The notes: a model not told the origin generated them from the letters alone. A DNA stretch of 64,000 nt from Charina bottae (GCA_023362775.1 JALMGJ010000003.1:50024416-50088415); one strand, 5' to 3'. Counted from the stretch's first letter, positions 11,273 to 49,315 are shown. Made by a program: numbers and translations.

Positions 11273-11879
11273 GTTTGTCTCTGGACTCCCTCATCTCCCC
11301 TTCATCCGCTGCGGATGAATCTCTCACGGGGGTCCTGAGCCGACTGCCTTCCCAGTTTGGAAGATACCCTCTAAACATTCCCAAATGGTGAGCCAGGAAT
11401 GCTGTTTATGAAAGGAGTACAAAAATCGGAACGACCCCTAGGTGGAAGCGGAGATGCAGAAAATTTACAGCTCTTCTCAACGCGGGTCTGGCAACCCTAC
11501 TTTAAAGCAGCGTTGTCTTCTACAGAGCCATCTTGCTGCCCAAGTAACGGAATGCCTTAAAAGTGTCCACAAACACATAAATAAGTGACTCGCAGACCTC
11601 AGACTCCTATAAACTTGACCTTTCAGAAATGCCAGTGTGTCTTCCGTTTTGACTACATGCTGTTTGGGGAGCTACGACGGTGGGGGCAATTTTAAATCAA
11701 TTTTAGGGTGAGTATGTATGCATACTGTTTCCCTCTTTTTCTTCTCCCGCTACACCGGTCCTTCCACAGCATACCTCCAGCCCAATCACGCTCTCCCCAC
11801 CACAACCAACTAAAGGCGGAAACAAGAGCAAGGGGGAGCCCGTTGCCCTTTGCGCATGCACAGGTCTCGAGGGAGGCTC
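11273..11879. other. Upstream flank of MYSM1
   Basis: Mixed-composition sequence between the fold-back element and the GC-rich MYSM1 promoter. No repeat family or ORF is supported. Confidence 0.35.
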
Positions 11880-11990
11880 CTGTAGCGTCATTCACGCCCG
11901 AGTTCCAGGGAAGAAGACGCGCCGGCCCAGGGGCGGGACTTTTGACTCCCTTCCTGTGTCGTTACTGCGAGATCCGGCGGAGGTGCCAGT

Positions 11991-37077
<25,087 letters not shown>

Positions 37078-40000
37078 TAGTACTGGAAAGAATAATTGCT
37101 CACTTTATAATGAAGTGGCCATTGTTGAGAGTAACAGTATCCAGTGTGGCTGAAGAAAATTACTGTTAATGAAAGACAGTATGAAACAATCATGGTGAAC
37201 TATCTGACCTCTGGCATAACTTCTAATCTTCTAAAATTATAGTTATACTGCAGGAAAATGAACTATTTGCCAGCCCACCACTTAGGTAGAAGCTGTTCAT
37301 CACTCTAAAAAATTGAAGTGATAATGTTTTACTTGGACCAAGCGCTATTAGCTTGATGTTGAAATAATTATATTGCCATTCTGTTTAGGAAACACCACCA
37401 TGTTATGTTTAATGTATGCTGTCTAGATACTGTCACATGCACTTCTCCCATTTTATAAAACAAGCTATACTATATACTTCTGAAAAGGGAGCAATCAGTT
37501 TAAAAAGAGAGATACCAGAATTATGGATAATTTCAACCTTTAGCTTCTCAGTTGTTGATGCATGCTAACAGTATTTGAAGGGCAAATTAAGATTGGCCTG
37601 ACCTTCATACCACATTATGTTGTCTGAATTGAATTGAACAGAACAGATTTGTGGAATTTAGTATGCCTGTAGAACAGGATGTTCTTACTCAGTGGTATAG
37701 AACTGAGGAAAGATACAAAAAAATCTTGTCCAAGCGCTTCTAATATTTTCGGTCCTCAAGCCAGAATACATACCTGAATATAAAATACAAATACAATACA
37801 AGGGAGAAAGACTATGTCTAAAAGCATAGAAAGCTGCAGATTTATCTCTCTCTTTTTTTAACCTGAGCTTCATCTGCAGGCTAATGTGCTGTATCTTCCA
37901 CTCTAGCCTTTCTTGTTCCATTGTAAAACCAAGTTCCTTCAATTGTGATAATGCTGGTGTGCAAATTGTGCAAGTACTCCTGAATAGTGAATTTATAATG
38001 CTTTCTCACTGAAAGTCAGCATATATTTGATTCAGTTATTTGCATGTAAGGGCCCTTAGATCATACTGTGCCATATATAGTTGCATTGATATGAAGTCTA
38101 GTCTATACATTTGTTCAGTCTCCAGACTATTATGTCAATCAAATTGCATGTGATGCAATGGCTTGTATGTCCTATTGAGGTCCTGGCATGGCACTGAAGC
38201 CACTGCTTTCTAGGGGAAGAAAGTCCCAAAATGTGTATTGAATTTGCAGTCATTGCAACATACTTTTATTGAAAAATGTTTACATTTATATTGTGTGTAA
38301 CAAATGTTGTAAATAGTATGCCTTTGTACAGAAAGAATGACTGAACAACTTGACCTTCATGTGAAAGCACAGTACAAATATATTTGCCCACTACATATGC
38401 ATTTTTATGAGTGAGTGAAAGGAATTAACCACTAAAATAATGGAAAGAGCTTTTCCTGGCAATGTTGTATCTCCATAACTATGTGAAGATGTTTAAAATG
38501 TTCCCTTGTTTCGAATTAGTCTTTCCATACACCCAGAAGGAACTTTTCATATAAAAGAAACGTAATACATGGTAGGTTTCTTTGTGTTTGACTCATAGGA
38601 TTGCATTTCAGAGCTGTGGGGCAGACCTGTTCCATGAGCTCAGGGTAACTCTGTCAATTCCAAACTTACTGTTAAGGCACATTGTAGATTTCTAGCTGCA
38701 CATGCTACGAAGTTGGGATAAAAAAAATCCGTTGGTTATTCATCATGTGCAAATATTACATAAAGAATTTACCACTCTGGACATTAAAAAATGGGTGCCT
38801 GAGTAAACTTGTGCTGTAATTGGAAACAACTTGTTCATAATGACTTTCCATGGAGACGTTACAACTTGCCGCAGAATAGTTATTGCTCATAAAGGCAGCA
38901 ATTAGCTTTGGTTCAAACTTGGACAGAGCCACTAGAGGGAGCTATGCAATAACTGATCCTTAATAAACTCCCTTGGGTCCTAGAGAATGGTATTGCACTC
39001 TTTCTAATTACCAGGAATTTAACTAAACAAAAACACTATTTTATAAAATCATATAGCTGGGAGGAACCAGCTTCAGAAAACTCACTTTTTTCACATCATA
39101 GAAATTTGAATAATGGGGTTGGGATTTCACTATTCCCACAACTCATTCTGAGAAAAAGCTTAAAGCTTGAATCATTGGGCTGCTACTGCCTCTTATTTAA
39201 AGCAAAATCAAAAACAGGAGAGTTGGGATATACAGGTGAAGTGTCAGCTGGTCTTCATTGCAATCTTTGTTTGCAAAAATGACTTCAGGCCTGTAGAAGT
39301 ATTTTTTTTTAAGGTGAATGGCTGCAGCCAGCATTTCATTTTAAAACATGCCCTACAAAAGAAAAGCTAAAAGCATGTTGATGGGCTAAATGGAGGTGGG
39401 CAAAGAGTTTTCTGGAATGAGAGATTACTATAGGCTGTGTATACATGTTTGGTGTGTGTTTTATGTGGAGTGGAAGTCGTCATCTTGCTGTAGCAGACTT
39501 CTACTGAAATTGATTTTCCCCCCTTTCCCATAGCTGTCAAAATCTGCTCTGGATGTTTGGAGGGTCCATCAGAATAGATTTTGAGGATATGTGAGGGAAC
39601 ACTCTATATTGTCAGCAGAAAAACTTTTTACAGTAATGAAAGCATAAACCTGGATGCAACACTGATTTAAAAAACAGTGGTGTGCTATATTTCTCCAAAT
39701 GTCTTCAGTTTGCTCTAGTGAAATTGGCATTTTCTTGTGTTTTTTTTTTCCTTGTGAGAAGTAGCTGACTTGACAATTGTAACTGAACCTCATCATTTTA
39801 CTTTTTGTGAAATGGATGTTGGGTCAGAAAAAGTCTTAAAGAAATTGTTTTGTTTGGAACTTAGACTTCAACTTTCGGCCTTGTACTTAGCTTCCTGCAA
39901 AAGCTGGTTTTTGTTCGTTTTTTTCTAGTTTCACCAGTGGGGTTTTTTCCCATCCACATAGAGAATAAAATGGCCTGATTCAATTATTCTTGCGGTGTTT

Positions 40001-40673
40001 TCAGCTTGAAACAAGTATTAAAAATGACTGAAATACCTTGTTTCATACATGAAACTATTGCTTTACACTTTGAGATGGAGCTTTTTGCACTGGAAATTGA
40101 GTTTTTTGGATGGGAAAGATTTTGCACACCCCATACCATGACGGAGGCTTGGAAAGCCCTTCTATGGCAGCTGTTTTGTGAATATATCTATAATATTCTC
40201 AACATTCCCACTTGTACATAGAGTCTAAAGCTCCACAAGTGATTTCTAATCAAATGCTTTGTTCACACACTGCACTGATGGAACATTGATGAACATGACC
40301 ATATTGCTAGTTCTCCCCACTCCCCACTCAGCTGCCCAGCAACCTGTCTGACAGAGGTGAACTCTGGTGTATCAAAGGACCTCAGCATGTGCCTTTTCTC
40401 ACATTTTCATGCAGACACTGCAGCATCATGGAGATAGCCCTTTTCTTACATAAAAATGCTTTTGTGGGGTTGGAAGGAAGAGATAAAATGAAGGGTTTAT
40501 CTGCAATCTGTCGGAAATTGGAAGTCATCCATCTCTTGGGTTTTGGAACAGGTTGGAGTCTGGAAAAAGCATAGTGGACTGAATAGGAAACCATCGTCAA
40601 GAGATTTCCCATGACTGCTTTTAATGAATAGAAGCAGCAAGAGAAGTTGGATGAGGGAAGTTTTCCATGCATG
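37078..40673 (+). other. MYSM1 3' UTR and downstream flank
   Basis: Follows the MYSM1 TGA. Possible poly(A) signals: ATTAAA 38783-38788, AATAAA 38962-38967 and 39964-39969. Which is used cannot be told. No other gene or clear repeat up to the hAT element at 40682. Confidence 0.4.
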
Positions 40674-40927
40674 CTTTAAATCGGGTGGGCAACATCAGGC
40701 CCGTGGGCTGTATAAGGACTGCGGGGCTCCCACCAGCAAACCCCGCCCCTTCCACACGATTGGCTCCCGCCCGCAAACCCCGCCCCCCAGTGCTTGTGAT
40801 TGGCTCCCACCCACAAACTCCGGTCCCAGGTCTGTGGAAATCCCAGAAACCCCGCCCCCCCAGTCCCCGGTTATAAATATCCAAATGGCCCTTGGCAGAA
40901 AAAAGGTTCCCCACCCCTGCTTTAAAT
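40674..40927 (-). mobile_element. hAT-like element, family 3 (CAGGGGTGGGG ends), short copy
   Basis: Body 40682-40919. The right end CCCCACCCCTG mirrors the left CGGGTGGGCAAC. Perfect 8-bp TSD CTTTAAAT (40674-40681, 40920-40927). The interior holds GC boxes (CCCCGCCCC) and two inverted CCAAT motifs (ATTGG at 40759 and 40799). Confidence 0.88.
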
Positions 40928-42834
40928 GGATGGTGTCACCATTGAAAAGCTGGGGAACGTCTTCTTTTTGTCTCTCCAAGACAGTTTGCTTGCACAGAAA
41001 GGGAACATTATCAGGGAGAGAGAAGCTGACCACCTCCTGATGTTTCTGAGGAGAGCTCCAACCAGTTTGACTACCAGCAACAGATCGTTGGAGCTGTCGT
41101 CTATAATGTCTGAAGGACACAGGTTTCTGTCCCTGCAATTCATAATTCTTAAAGTGGCCAGCTTTTCACCCAATTCTTTCACACAATCACAATTTCTATC
41201 TAGATAATGACCCAGTTTTGTCTTTTAACTCAAGGGATAGGATAAAGATTCAGTTCAGATACTTCAGTTACCATGGGTAAAAGTTAAGGTTGGATGAAAC
41301 ATAGGGTGTAAATGTGAACATTAAGCAAAATGTTGTGACTCACCTAAAAGGCTCTGACCTAACGTAGATGAGAAACTAGAAAACAGGGAGGAGAAGGGCA
41401 AAGTAGGACAGGAATATATCAATAGAACATGATATGGTGCCATTTGCTTAAGAAGATCCGGGAAATGACATCTGGCTTTATAAAAGAACGAATCAAATAC
41501 AGACGTTGATTGCAGATTTGAAAGTTACTTTTGGCCAAAGGGGAAGGCAAAGTTCGGCTGATTCATCCTGGAATTACTGGATAAGTAATTAAACTGGTAG
41601 TGCGTAGGAACACCCCATGCAAAACGTTCTTGTAAGTGTCAGTGTTGTTAATTTCCAGAAACCTGATGTGAGTATACACTAAGGCCAATGGGAACTGCCC
41701 ACATGGTCTAGAGTCTAGACCTTGTTAGCCCAGCAGTACAGAAGAGGAGCAGCTTTAAGCTTTAAACAGTTTTAAGTTTAGCATTACAAGATAACACTAA
41801 AGCAGGAGGGAAAAAGCAAAGACATCGAATTCTAGGCAAATATTGGTCAGTGGAGTCCTTGGTGCTCTCTGAGCCTTGTTGTTTTCTTGCAGACGTTCCA
41901 TTGCCAGGCTAGGCAACATCTTCAGTGCAAAAAGGGAGTGGGACTTGCTCTCTGTTTATATACCATGGCTTGTCCTGCCTGTGTTGGTGGGGGTGTTGTA
42001 CTCTCCTTGGTAGTACCTTGATTGAGTTGTTTGCTGCTTGGTTGATTGACTGAGTTAATAGTTCCTTGATTAGGGTCTATTGTGTTGTTTGATTGCTCCT
42101 CTGGTGCTAATCTTGGGGTTAATCTTTGCCTATCTGGTTGTTGATTGCTGGCAAGGTGGTGTTCTAGTCTTCTGGCTTTTCTATTGTTTCTTATGAATGT
42201 TATGTAAATATTGGTCAGAGCTGTGCAAAAATTCTAAATTTGAATTTGAAAGTGGTATTCACTTCCAACCTGCATGATAGGAATTAGTGGTCTAGAACAA
42301 CTATGGTTGTGACGAATGTTTTCAAGTTTGTGCTGTAAACTTAGATCCACCAATGTGAGAGTAAGCAACTTCAGTTATACTTTCTTCTGAGGGGAGGGGC
42401 TCAACTATTAAACATCTTGTTATCTAGCTTTGTGTTCTTCCATGGGAGAAATAATGGAGCAAAGTCTTCATTTGAAAATGGATCTTTATTTTGATTAGGA
42501 AGTTCTGGAGAGAAGAATGAAAACACTAGGAAGCTGTTTTGCAGAATAAATTTACTCTATTAGTCCCATAAATTGTTTCTAGGAGATACCATGAAACCCA
42601 CATATTCCAGATTTTTGAATACTTATATTTATGCATCCAAGCTGAGATCTGAGGCACTGGATTCCAGTTTGTGTTCCTCTCACTAATGTGTCATGTACCT
42701 CTCTTGCAACATTATTTAATAAAGGACAGTTTCTAAAAACTGAAATGACTTGATACGTCATGAATATGGATGAAGCAGCAAGCATTTTTTGTGGGAATTC
42801 CCGTTCCATGGACCAGCCCCCTGAGGTGAGGCTG
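40928..42834. other. Intergenic, mostly unique; contains the 41860-42200 dispersed repeat
   Basis: No gene. A dispersed repeat at about 41860-42200 is listed separately. The rest is unassigned. Confidence 0.4.
41860..42200 (-). mobile_element. Penelope-like or similar repeat with hammerhead-like core
   Basis: On the minus strand the left part contains CTGAAGA, T, GTTGCC, a 6-nt loop, GGCAAT, GGAACGT (41925 down to 41893). CTGCAAGAAAACAACAAGGC follows, a block very common in reptile genomes. The assignment to Penelope-like elements is inference from structure. Confidence 0.5.
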
Positions 42835-43185
42835 GCCCCCACTTCCAGAGGCTAGTAAAAAAACTTGGCTTTTCGGGAGGGCCTTTTGGGATTAGCTATA
42901 GTACTATCAGTGCTAGATTAGTTAAGGTAATACTGTAATGCAGTGTTTCTCAAATTTAGCAACTTTAAACTGTGTGGACTTCAACCCCCAGAATTCCCCA
43001 GCCAGCAGGCCTAAAGTTGCTAAGGTTGAGAAACACTGCTGTAATGTATTGTGACTGCTATAGTTGTACTTTAATATTATTTGCTATTATTATTGTTTTT
43101 AATTAGATTTTTTAAAATTTATCTGTCAAGTCCTAGAGTCCTAGATTGAGGCAGGGATAAATCACATAATTAAATAAATGGTGCA
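42835..43185 (+). mobile_element. CR1/L2-type LINE 3' end, split by a hAT MITE
   Basis: 42835-42940 ends in a degraded coding remnant (AGGCTAGTAAAAAAACTTGG) and 43047-43185 gives the AT-rich tail with a weakened terminal hairpin and AAATAAATGG. Family 2 MITE copy C sits inside, so it is the younger insertion. Confidence 0.55.
42933..43046. mobile_element. Palindromic hAT-like MITE, family 2 (copy C)
   Basis: Body 42941-43038 from CAGTGTTTCTCAAATTT to GGTTGAGAAACACTG; perfect 8-bp TSD CTGTAATG (42933-42940, 43039-43046). Nested in the LINE end. Confidence 0.9.
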
Positions 43186-43521
43186 ATCCTTGATCCATGT
43201 AAATGAATGGAAATAAGGACTTACTTAACCAGTTGTCTTTTCTAATGAAGGATGGTTCACACTCATTATTGATTCTCACTCATTATTGGATAACTTGTGA
43301 AAAGCAAGATGAATAGGTGACAAGCCATCAATCTCAGCTCTAGACCCCACCCATTGCCCTGAAAAACAGTCAGTGAGAACTTGATAGATGGACTTTCTTG
43401 GATAGGCTCATGAAAATGGAACAGCTGTGGGAAATCAGCATGGTATCACATTAAAACAATGTGGATACCATTTACAGAAAGACGTGTCCTCCTGATTCAG
43501 CTGCAGATGCACCCTGGAAAG

Positions 43522-43827
43522 CTTTACAGCAGAGCTTTCCAGACTGTGTGTCGGGACACGTTAGTGTGTCGGCTGCAGTGTCTGGGTGTGTCGCGGCTGC
43601 TGCTGCCTCCGAGCCCTACCAGGATTCCACGCAGGTCCTAGTGCCTGCCTTGTGCCTTGCTGCCTCCAAACCTGCTGTGATTCCGTGCAGGTCCTAGTGC
43701 CTGCCTTGTGCCCTGCTGTTAGAGTGTGTTGCGAAATGATGCCCTGCTGTAAGAGTGTGTCGCAAAATGATGCATGTCTAAAAAGTGTGTCACCAACATG
43801 AAAAGTTTGGAAAGCTCTGCTTTACAG
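43522..43827 (-). mobile_element. hAT-like MITE, family 1 (copy 4)
   Basis: Body 43530-43819 begins CAGAGCTTTCCAGACTG and ends GTTTGGAAAGCTCTG; perfect 8-bp TSD CTTTACAG (43522-43529, 43820-43827). Opposite orientation to copies 1-3. Its interior has a tandem duplication of about 54 bp (GCAGGTCCTAGTGCCTGCC at about 43631 and 43686), unlike the other copies. Confidence 0.9.
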
Positions 43828-44796
43828 ACTGTACAGTCCACATATTGTCTTAAAAATACAAAATAATTGATATTTTATAGGGGTAATTAAGTGAATGGGC
43901 AACAAGCTTCTGTGCTCCCCTTGTCTCCCTCAACATTTGTAGAGCAACATCTTCTCTATTGATGACATACTTCTTGAGTAGTGTCCCTAGCTCTGCATAG
44001 GTGGGAGAATGAGTAATACTAATTACAACACTTTTGTATTGTGCTTTGAAGTGCATACATTTAAAAAAAAACATAGTGACTCACTATCTCAAGGCTGATC
44101 AGAACTATTGTGTTAGCTTCTTCTGACAGTGATGAATTATTCTGTTCTTATTCCTGTCAGATTAATATACAGTGATTCTTTCTAAGCATTTTGTCTTTCT
44201 GGGCCAATGTTGGATTTAACTTGATAGTTTCATTGTATGATTTGGTTTGTGTTTTGGTCTTATTGATTTCAGTTGTAGGTGGCCTGGAAAACTATGGGAA
44301 TAGGGAGGTAACCAATGTAATAAAATTATATATATTTTAATCCTTGCAGTAATTATGGAATGAAAGATAATTTTCTTTATATTCTGATGGTGTTGAGGAG
44401 CTGAGACTGAGGAAAAGAGAAGGTTACGGTCATCTGTAATAGATGGAAGAGGTCAGATTCAAACCAGCCCCTTCTTGTTTGAAAACTTAGATTCTGCAGC
44501 ACTATAGCTGAAGTGACAAGACAGGTCAGCACATTTCCAGGCTGCAGGTGGGAATAGGACCAACGTCTCTATTAGGCACAACAGGCACCATGGCTAGGGC
44601 CCACAAAAATGTTTTATTACTTTTTTTAAACCAGAAAGGATAAAAATGAAGTTATTGATTTTCATGCCTTTTATTTACTTATTTTCATGCCTTTTAATAA
44701 AAGACAGGCAAGAAACGTTCACATTTTGTACACAAAAGTGTGAGCACCCAACTAACAATCTTATTCATAACTTATAAGCATAGTGTGAATTCTAAA
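43828..44796. other. Intergenic, nothing recognised
   Basis: AT-rich sequence between the MITE and the solo LTR, without supportable genes. Confidence 0.4.
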
Positions 44797-45084
44797 ATTT
44801 ATGTCATGGTTAGGCGAAGAACAACACTGGGCCTCGGATTTAAGCTCTAGATCTTTATTGTTCTACCTTACACAGAATCTTGCCAAACTAAGCTACACTA
44901 AGCATTTCTCTGGGGAAAAACCCCAGGTACTCTAAGGCGGGTCTGGCCTGACCTTCTTGGACGGGCGCCCAAGCTCTTCGAGGCTGTGAACGCGTTTCTC
45001 ACCCTGGAAAGCGCCCCCTCCTCCTTCCCCTGTGATCTCCATAGCATCACCTTCTCCCTCAGAGACAGATTCTATCACAATTTA
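44797..45084 (-). mobile_element. Solo LTR, 278 bp
   Basis: Body 44802-45079 begins TG and ends CA on either strand, with a perfect 5-bp TSD ATTTA (44797-44801, 45080-45084). On the minus strand an AATAAAGATC poly(A) signal lies about 55 bp before the 3' end, and a CG-containing U3-like part lies upstream. No internal retroviral or gypsy sequence remains. The source family is unidentified. Confidence 0.8.
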
Positions 45085-47788
45085 GTAACTTTAATGAGAC
45101 GCGACAGACATCATAATTAATTGGCAACAACTTATTATTATTACAAAATAATGCATCTATTATATACTGTTCCCTATTTCTCTATAAAAATATGAGGAAA
45201 ATATTGAGAATTATATTAAAAAATATCATTTTCCATATTATTATTTTTATGGCAGGAGGGGCCCACAAAGGCACAAGTGGATGGCCCTACAAAAGTCATT
45301 CATGTGACCCTGGGTGGGAGACATGACTTTCAGAGCTTTCCCATGTATACAGGAATGTACACAGGAAAAACAATTACCCCACAAAATAACATGGCAATTA
45401 AAATGGTTGAGCAGAATTTTTTCCTCCTTTCTATATTAGGATTCTGTTTGCATGGAATTTTCAAGAAAAATTTTCAATTTTCATTTCGTAGATCGTTCTA
45501 CAACCATAGCACCTGTGGGGTGTGTGTGTCAAAAAAGTCAAGATGGCAGCTGTGACTGGAATTGAAGCACTGCCTTTTTTCACATGGCTTGTGCGGGTGA
45601 CACACATAAAAAGGGGTGGGGCTTCAATCCCACGGTTGCAGCCACCATCTTGATTTTTTTTACGCCCTTGCAGCTGTCCCTGGCAGTATTCTTCATCATA
45701 TTCTGTTTCATGAATAGAAATTCTATAATAAATGAACTGTTAATAGTGAGGGCAGTTCTCATCAAACTGGAAATTATCCTATCCTGCTTTTCATTCTCCT
45801 TCAATTATCCCTCTTTCCTCTGCTTCAGTTATTTCCTGGATATTTTACTTTCTCAAAACTTGTTTGTCACCCTGACACACTGCAGTGCCTAGAATTTTCA
45901 GCCAGCTTGCCATTCAGTCCCAATGCATCAAGAGCTTGGGAAAGGTGCTTTCAGATTTTGCCTGTTATTTCCCTGATGCTTTCAGATTGCCACACACTTT
46001 TCTAGCCAGTACTAGTAGTGATACACTGAGGAATGTTTTGGCAGTAATAAAAAAAGTGGAAGGAAGTAATACCTGTGGAAGAAAGGGCTCAAACAAGAGT
46101 AGTTGATGAGTAGCACAGGAGAAGAATTGAGGAACAGAAAGGAAAAACACAAGTCTTGTCTTGTACCACAAGTGTCTTCATTATTGATACTGTAAATGAA
46201 TAACATGGGCACACACACCCGAAACTGGGTAATTCAAGTGCTTTAGTTAATCATTCCCTGTGTGTTAAAAGTGCAGGGACAAGGTTCATTTATTAGAGAA
46301 TTCTCAATATCTAAGAGAAAGTATCTCACAGGCTAGCAGAGCAAAATTTTAGCACCCATCTCAAGTGCAACAGAGACTGAGCAAAGTAAAGTCTTGGATA
46401 TGTGACATAAAAAAATTACAAGACTAGTTTCTTGTAGTGCAACTCTAGACATGTGCACTAAAAAAAGTAATTCCCACCAAAGCCCATGTGGCTTGGACCC
46501 AGGGCATAGTACTGCAGCTTTTAAGAATATGTAGGTGTTCCTATGACTTGCAGTAACAACTGTTTTGAAAAAGCATAGGGACACAATTTTCAAAAACCTA
46601 TCCAAAATAACTAATTCAAGCAACATGCACCAGAGAAGTACAGTCTCACAGTACAAAGGCTATAAAATGGAGGAACAGACCTTTGAAGTATGATTCTGTA
46701 TAGGGAATTGAAATGGATGTTTCCTCACTGTGTGAAATATCCTTCCCCTGATAACTATAGATTTTTTTAAAAGTCCTTGTTCCCACTGGCTGCACTTCTG
46801 TGATTCAGAGAAGAGCAAGGTACTAAAGGTCAGTGTGACTGGGAGCAACTTTCCCCAAATACCATTTGACTGTAAAAGCCATTTCTCACATCCCACCGAA
46901 GCAAAACCCAATTTGCCATAGAGAACTGGTCAATCATGGTTCCCCAGTGAACATACTTGCAGATGTCAGTGTTTGCCAGAGGTACACTGTTTAAGTGAAT
47001 AAGGATAGATTGTGTGAAATTCCCCTGTCAGGGACCTCAAAAGTCCACTCCATATTAGAGGAAGATGTGACTATAATTGAGACAGGCTTGAGCATTTGGG
47101 TCATCTCAAGAGATATCAAGTATTCCTCTTAGAATTGGTCCGAACTATCACTTATTTGCATGCTCATCACTGTTTTGTGGAAGACCTAAAGAGATGTCTC
47201 AGCAGTTCATCTTAAATCACTGAAGAGTTGACCGTCAAGAACCACTGAATCCTCAAAAACTTTGAAGAGAGCTACTCGATTTTCTCTGCATCCCTTAGTT
47301 CTGTCCATTGTGTTTACTGACCCCCTGAAGCCAACATTAGTCTAACCTGTTGCAGGTGCACACCCTATAGCTAACAGAATGAGTATGCAGTATGGTCTTC
47401 CATTAATATGTAGCCTGGCACTTAAATCTCAGCCCACGAGAGAGGTGTGTTTCTATTCACAAAAGAGTTACAGTAGTGTTATATTGGTTTCTGTGTTTTT
47501 GGCATTTTGTGCTTCCTCATTCAGTGGGAGGAAAGAAATGAGAGTTGCTACCACACCCTAATGGAAGAAGGTGTAGTGTTCTTGGGCCTCTGTTTTGACC
47601 TGTTTTGTTTGTGAGTCACCAACTAAATTGATTGGGTGGGTCTGACATTCATTTTCAAAGAGAGGAAGCAGGAGGTGAACCCAGTCACACAGAAACTGGA
47701 GGCTCTCGCTGTGGATGGGTCTTGTCTTCAGGCTGCTGTATTCACCTGCCCTTTTCTAAAGCCATCTTCTGCTCATCCTCCCCAACTT
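45085..47788. other. Intergenic and 5' flank of TACSTD2
   Basis: No gene supported. Immediately upstream of the TACSTD2 ATG the frame is open back to 47636, but that extension lacks a signal peptide pattern and is probably 5' UTR. No strong TATA box seen. Confidence 0.4.
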
Positions 47789-48715
47789 ATGGAGTCTACT
47801 TTCAGAATCGTACTGGTTTTGATGGTCATGGCTGCATCAGCAGCACAGGATTACTGCACATGTCGAACCAACAGACGGACACATTGTGTCATGGAGCATG
47901 GTAGCTGTGTCTGCAAGGCTCTGGGTTCAAATCAGGAAGTGGACTGTTTAATGCTGACGTCTAAATGTCTGCTTATGAAGGCAGAGGTGGGTGCCCCAAA
48001 AGGCAGACGGTTTCCAAAGCCTGAAACTGGTTTTTTGGACAATGATGGACTGTATGACCCAGACTGTGACAACAGTGGCATCTTCAAAGCCAGGCAATGC
48101 AACCATACAGATACTTGTTGGTGTGTGAACAGTGCTGGGGTCAGGAGAACGGATAAGAGTGATAAAAACATACGGTGCATCGAGCTTGTTAGAACAAACA
48201 GGATTTACATTGAGCTGAAGCACAAACAGCGCGAATCTGCCTTCTCCAAGTCTGAAGTAGCAAGCGGTCTCCTGCAACTCTTTCAGAAACGGTACATGCT
48301 CCATCCAAGCTTCATCGGAACTATTGAGTATGATAACCCATTCATCCATATTGACTTGAAACAGAATGTTTCACAGAAATCTGACAGAGATGTGGATATT
48401 GCAGATGTAGCCTATTACTTTGAAAAAGACATCAAACGTGACTCCCATTTTACCTCTGATAATATATTTAATATCAGTGTCAATGGAAAACCATTAGATA
48501 TTGAAGAAATCCTAATTTACTATGTTGATGAAGTCCCCCCAGAGTTTTCAATGCAACACCTGACAGCTGGTGTTATTGCAGTGGTAGTGGTGGTTCTCTT
48601 GGCCATTACAATTGGGATTACTGTGCTTGTGATTATTAGGAGATGGAGGACTGGAAAATATGAGAAGGTTGAGATTAAGGAGATGGGAGAAATGCAAATA
48701 AATCAGATTTCATAG
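47789..48715 (+). CDS. TACSTD2: TACSTD2 (TROP2), epithelial cell-surface glycoprotein
   Basis: Single-exon gene of 308 codons (human TROP2 is 323 aa and also intronless). I chose the ATG at 47789 over 47636 because only it starts a signal peptide (STFRIVLVLMVMAASAAQ). Next come the cysteine-rich N-domain (DYCTCRTNRRTHC) and the thyroglobulin type-1 domain at about 60-130 (NDGLYDPDCD, ARQCN, CWCVNSAGVRRTDK). The extracellular stem follows, with N-glycosylation sites NHT, NVS and NIS. The membrane helix is at about 258-283 (LTAGVIAVVVVVLLAITIGI) and the short tail has the conserved KYEKVEIKEMGE. It is a calcium-signal transducer and adhesion-related protein of epithelia. The position after MYSM1 on the same strand matches human synteny and separates it from the paralogue EPCAM, which has introns. 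Confidence 0.95.
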   Translation: MESTFRIVLVLMVMAASAAQDYCTCRTNRRTHCVMEHGSCVCKALGSNQEVDCLMLTSKCLLMKAEVGAPKGRRFPKPETGFLDNDGLYDPDCDNSGIFKARQCNHTDTCWCVNSAGVRRTDKSDKNIRCIELVRTNRIYIELKHKQRESAFSKSEVASGLLQLFQKRYMLHPSFIGTIEYDNPFIHIDLKQNVSQKSDRDVDIADVAYYFEKDIKRDSHFTSDNIFNISVNGKPLDIEEILIYYVDEVPPEFSMQHLTAGVIAVVVVVLLAITIGITVLVIIRRWRTGKYEKVEIKEMGEMQINQIS

Positions 48716-49315
48716 ATGCTGTAATTTGAAGACAGAATTAAGATTTTGACACTGAGGAAATGAAAGATAGATAACAAGATTATCTCTTGTTGTTTGAAGG
48801 GAAGGAGGTATTAATTTTTCCTTCTAAAAAATAAAAACAACAGCTTTGTGGAATCTTCCCCAATTGCAAAATGGAAAACTGATACAGCTTGAATATAATA
48901 TATATCTGATGTTTCAGAGAAAAAAAAATCCTACGTTATAACCTATTCCAGAAATGTTCCCATTTCAGTGTTTTTTTTAAAAAAACAATGTTGTTTCATA
49001 GCTACACAGTTAGCTTAATTTATCTTAACTCTGTTTCTATACCTGTTTTTAAGTGTATACTAAAAGAATTTTTTTCTGTGTCTGTTAAACACACATATAC
49101 AGGACTTATCTGTACATCCAAGATTGGCTTTCGTTGTTAAAGGTGTTGCACTTTTATTTTATAAGTTTAATTGGCTGAAAATGTTTGCTTCTCTACCAAA
49201 TTTAAAACTGTAAGAATGCTACTTTTGTAAAGTAATGCCAGCATAGCTTTCTAATGGAATAGATCTGCGTGTAACATACTGGTTCCTTGAAATAAATTTT
49301 CTTAACTTTAAATTG
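48716..49315 (+). other. TACSTD2 3' UTR
   Basis: AT-rich stretch after the stop. AATAAA at 48830-48835 and at 49291-49296 are candidate poly(A) signals; the second has a more usual context at the end of the AT-rich block. Confidence 0.5.

Noticed and set aside
10944..11391. ORFs of 84-146 aa on both strands near MYSM1.
   Set aside because: They read through the inverted arms of the fold-back element, giving mirrored peptides on both strands.
47636..47788. An N-terminal extension of TACSTD2 by 51 residues.
   Set aside because: It would bury the signal peptide; the ATG at 47789 gives the expected secreted start.
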